A DNA stretch of 5,376 nucleotides from an uncultured Candidatus Melainabacteria bacterium. GTDB lineage: Bacteria > Cyanobacteriota > Vampirovibrionia > Gastranaerophilales > Gastranaerophilaceae. The position numbers and the translations under genes were made by a program. Numbering within the stretch: position 1 is the stretch's first letter; each line of letters starts with the position of its first letter. Positions 4,530-5,376 of this stretch are shown piece by piece. The notes under the pieces were generated by a model. The model saw only the letters and a list, made by a program, of their open reading frames with translations, did no database searches and was not told the DNA's origin. The stretch lies in NCBI GenBank assembly GCA_937898445.1, contig CALEJY010000150.1, positions 1 to 5,376 on the forward strand, given 5' to 3'.

Positions 4530-5376
4530 ATGAAGATAATTATTCAAGCTGGTGGTAAAGGCACAAGATTAGAAGGTTTGACTAGGAATAAGCCAAAGTG
4601 TTTAGTTCCGGTTAATAATTTGCCTATAATTTTTTATGCTTTCCAAAAGTTTAAAGATGCTGAGTTTACGATTATTGCAGACTACAAGACTGATGTGCTT
4701 GAAAAATATTTGAATGCTTTTGGTTCTCAATACAATTTCAAAATTGTTAAGGCTAACAAAAAAGGTACAATTTCCGGTATCAAGGAAGCGATTTCTGATT
4801 ATGATGAAAATGAACCATTTATGATTATGTGGTGTGATTTGATTTTGTCAGACAATTTTGAAATTCCTTCTACTAAAGGTAATTATATCGGTATTTCAAA
4901 AGACTTTGAATGCCGTTGGTCTTATCTTGACGACAAATTTGTAAAAACTCCATCTAAAGAAAATGGTGTTGCCGGCTTGTTTATCTTTGAAAACAAAAAG
5001 GCTCTTGAAAATATTGCGGATGAAGGTGCTTTGGTTGGCTGGCTGCAAAATCAAGATATCAAATTTAACAGACTTGATTTGTATGGTTCAAAAGAAATCG
5101 GCACTTTGCTTTCTTATGCTGATAACACAGATGATACACCTCGTTGCAGACCGTTCAATTCTATGGAATTCAACGGAGATGTTATCGTAAAACGTGGTAT
5201 TAATGAGCAAGGCAAAAAGATTGCAGTAGATGAAATCGCTTGGTATAAGCACGTTAAGGATTTAGGCTTTGAAAATATTCCTGAAATTTTTAATTATGAA
5301 CCACTAACAATGAAACGTGTTCAAGGCAAAAATATTTTTGAATACGATTGTTTGACTAAATCTCAAAAACGTGAAA
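4530..5376 (+). CDS. Sugar nucleotidyltransferase fused to a kinase-like domain, first 282 residues (partial)
   Basis: Residues 1 to about 190 form an NTP_transferase domain that activates a sugar or alcohol phosphate to its nucleotide form. MKIIIQAGGKGTRL carries the GxGTR nucleotide loop, RNKPKCLVPV (19-28) the K21/K23 region, and WCDLIL the metal-binding D103. From about residue 205 the sequence changes to a protein-kinase/APH-like N-lobe: GDVIVKRGI with K221, VDEIAWY with E235, and hinge MKRVQGKNI (261-269). A nucleotidyltransferase-kinase fusion would phosphorylate and activate one substrate in two steps, as LicA/LicC do with choline as separate proteins; the substrate here is unknown. 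The frame stays open to the window end. ATG 4530 is chosen because the domain begins there, with AGGTG (4521-4525) at 4 nt; ATG 4526 is in another frame. Third-position GC is higher than in the preceding gene. Confidence 0.88.
   Translation, partial: MKIIIQAGGKGTRLEGLTRNKPKCLVPVNNLPIIFYAFQKFKDAEFTIIADYKTDVLEKYLNAFGSQYNFKIVKANKKGTISGIKEAISDYDENEPFMIMWCDLILSDNFEIPSTKGNYIGISKDFECRWSYLDDKFVKTPSKENGVAGLFIFENKKALENIADEGALVGWLQNQDIKFNRLDLYGSKEIGTLLSYADNTDDTPRCRPFNSMEFNGDVIVKRGINEQGKKIAVDEIAWYKHVKDLGFENIPEIFNYEPLTMKRVQGKNIFEYDCLTKSQKRE

Noticed and set aside
4963..5190. Plus-strand open frame of 75 codons
   Set aside because: It is another frame of the nucleotidyltransferase-kinase gene, which runs open across it.

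Overview
The window is low-GC bacterial DNA. The best taxonomic clue is the prepilin-type motif AFTLAEVLITLGIIG, read from the codons at 2504-2548. In my knowledge this exact wording is typical of the type IV pilin-like proteins of Gastranaerophilales (Vampirovibrionia / 'Melainabacteria', non-photosynthetic gut relatives of Cyanobacteria). The assignment is an inference from motif wording, not from a search.

Left part (1-620, minus strand): an operon-like pair. A small XRE/Cro-type regulator (304-618) is followed 33 bp later by the N-terminus of a MATE multidrug/drug-sodium antiporter (1-270, running off the window). The 619-768 gap carries what look like back-to-back promoters whose -35 boxes share one TTGACAA, plus repeats that could be operators.

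Centre (769-3247, plus strand): a pilin-like gene split by an insertion sequence. The 5' part (769-1097) has a strong promoter and ribosome binding site. It is a chain of short, unrelated palindromic repeats that nevertheless stays open in one frame. A 1.28-kb IS4-family element (about 1098-2379; intact-looking 384-aa transposase, 21-bp perfect terminal inverted repeats) lies inside a GC-rich palindrome. The 3' part (2380-3247) codes for the prepilin motif, hydrophobic helix and secreted domain. Removing the IS and one 9-bp flank copy joins both parts in one frame (395 codons plus stop), with an unusually long leader of about 149 residues before the prepilin cleavage site. The insertion leaves the 3' part with no usable start that keeps the pilin helix, so it is called a disrupted gene. 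The IS carries a 10-bp inverted repeat able to hide the transposase start in transcripts entering from outside, a control logic known from IS10/IS50.

Right part (3347-5376, plus strand): a tRNA-Met(CAT), then a very AT-rich gene for a probable GT-B-type glycosyltransferase (3443-4450), then the first 282 codons of a sugar-nucleotidyltransferase that appears fused to a kinase (APH/choline-kinase-like) domain (4530 to the end). The last two suggest the edge of a surface-polysaccharide locus.

The most unusual observations are the in-frame palindrome mosaic forming a giant prepilin leader, the duplicated AFTLAE motif flanking one such module, and the IS placed sense-oriented behind a strong host promoter with a start-hiding hairpin.
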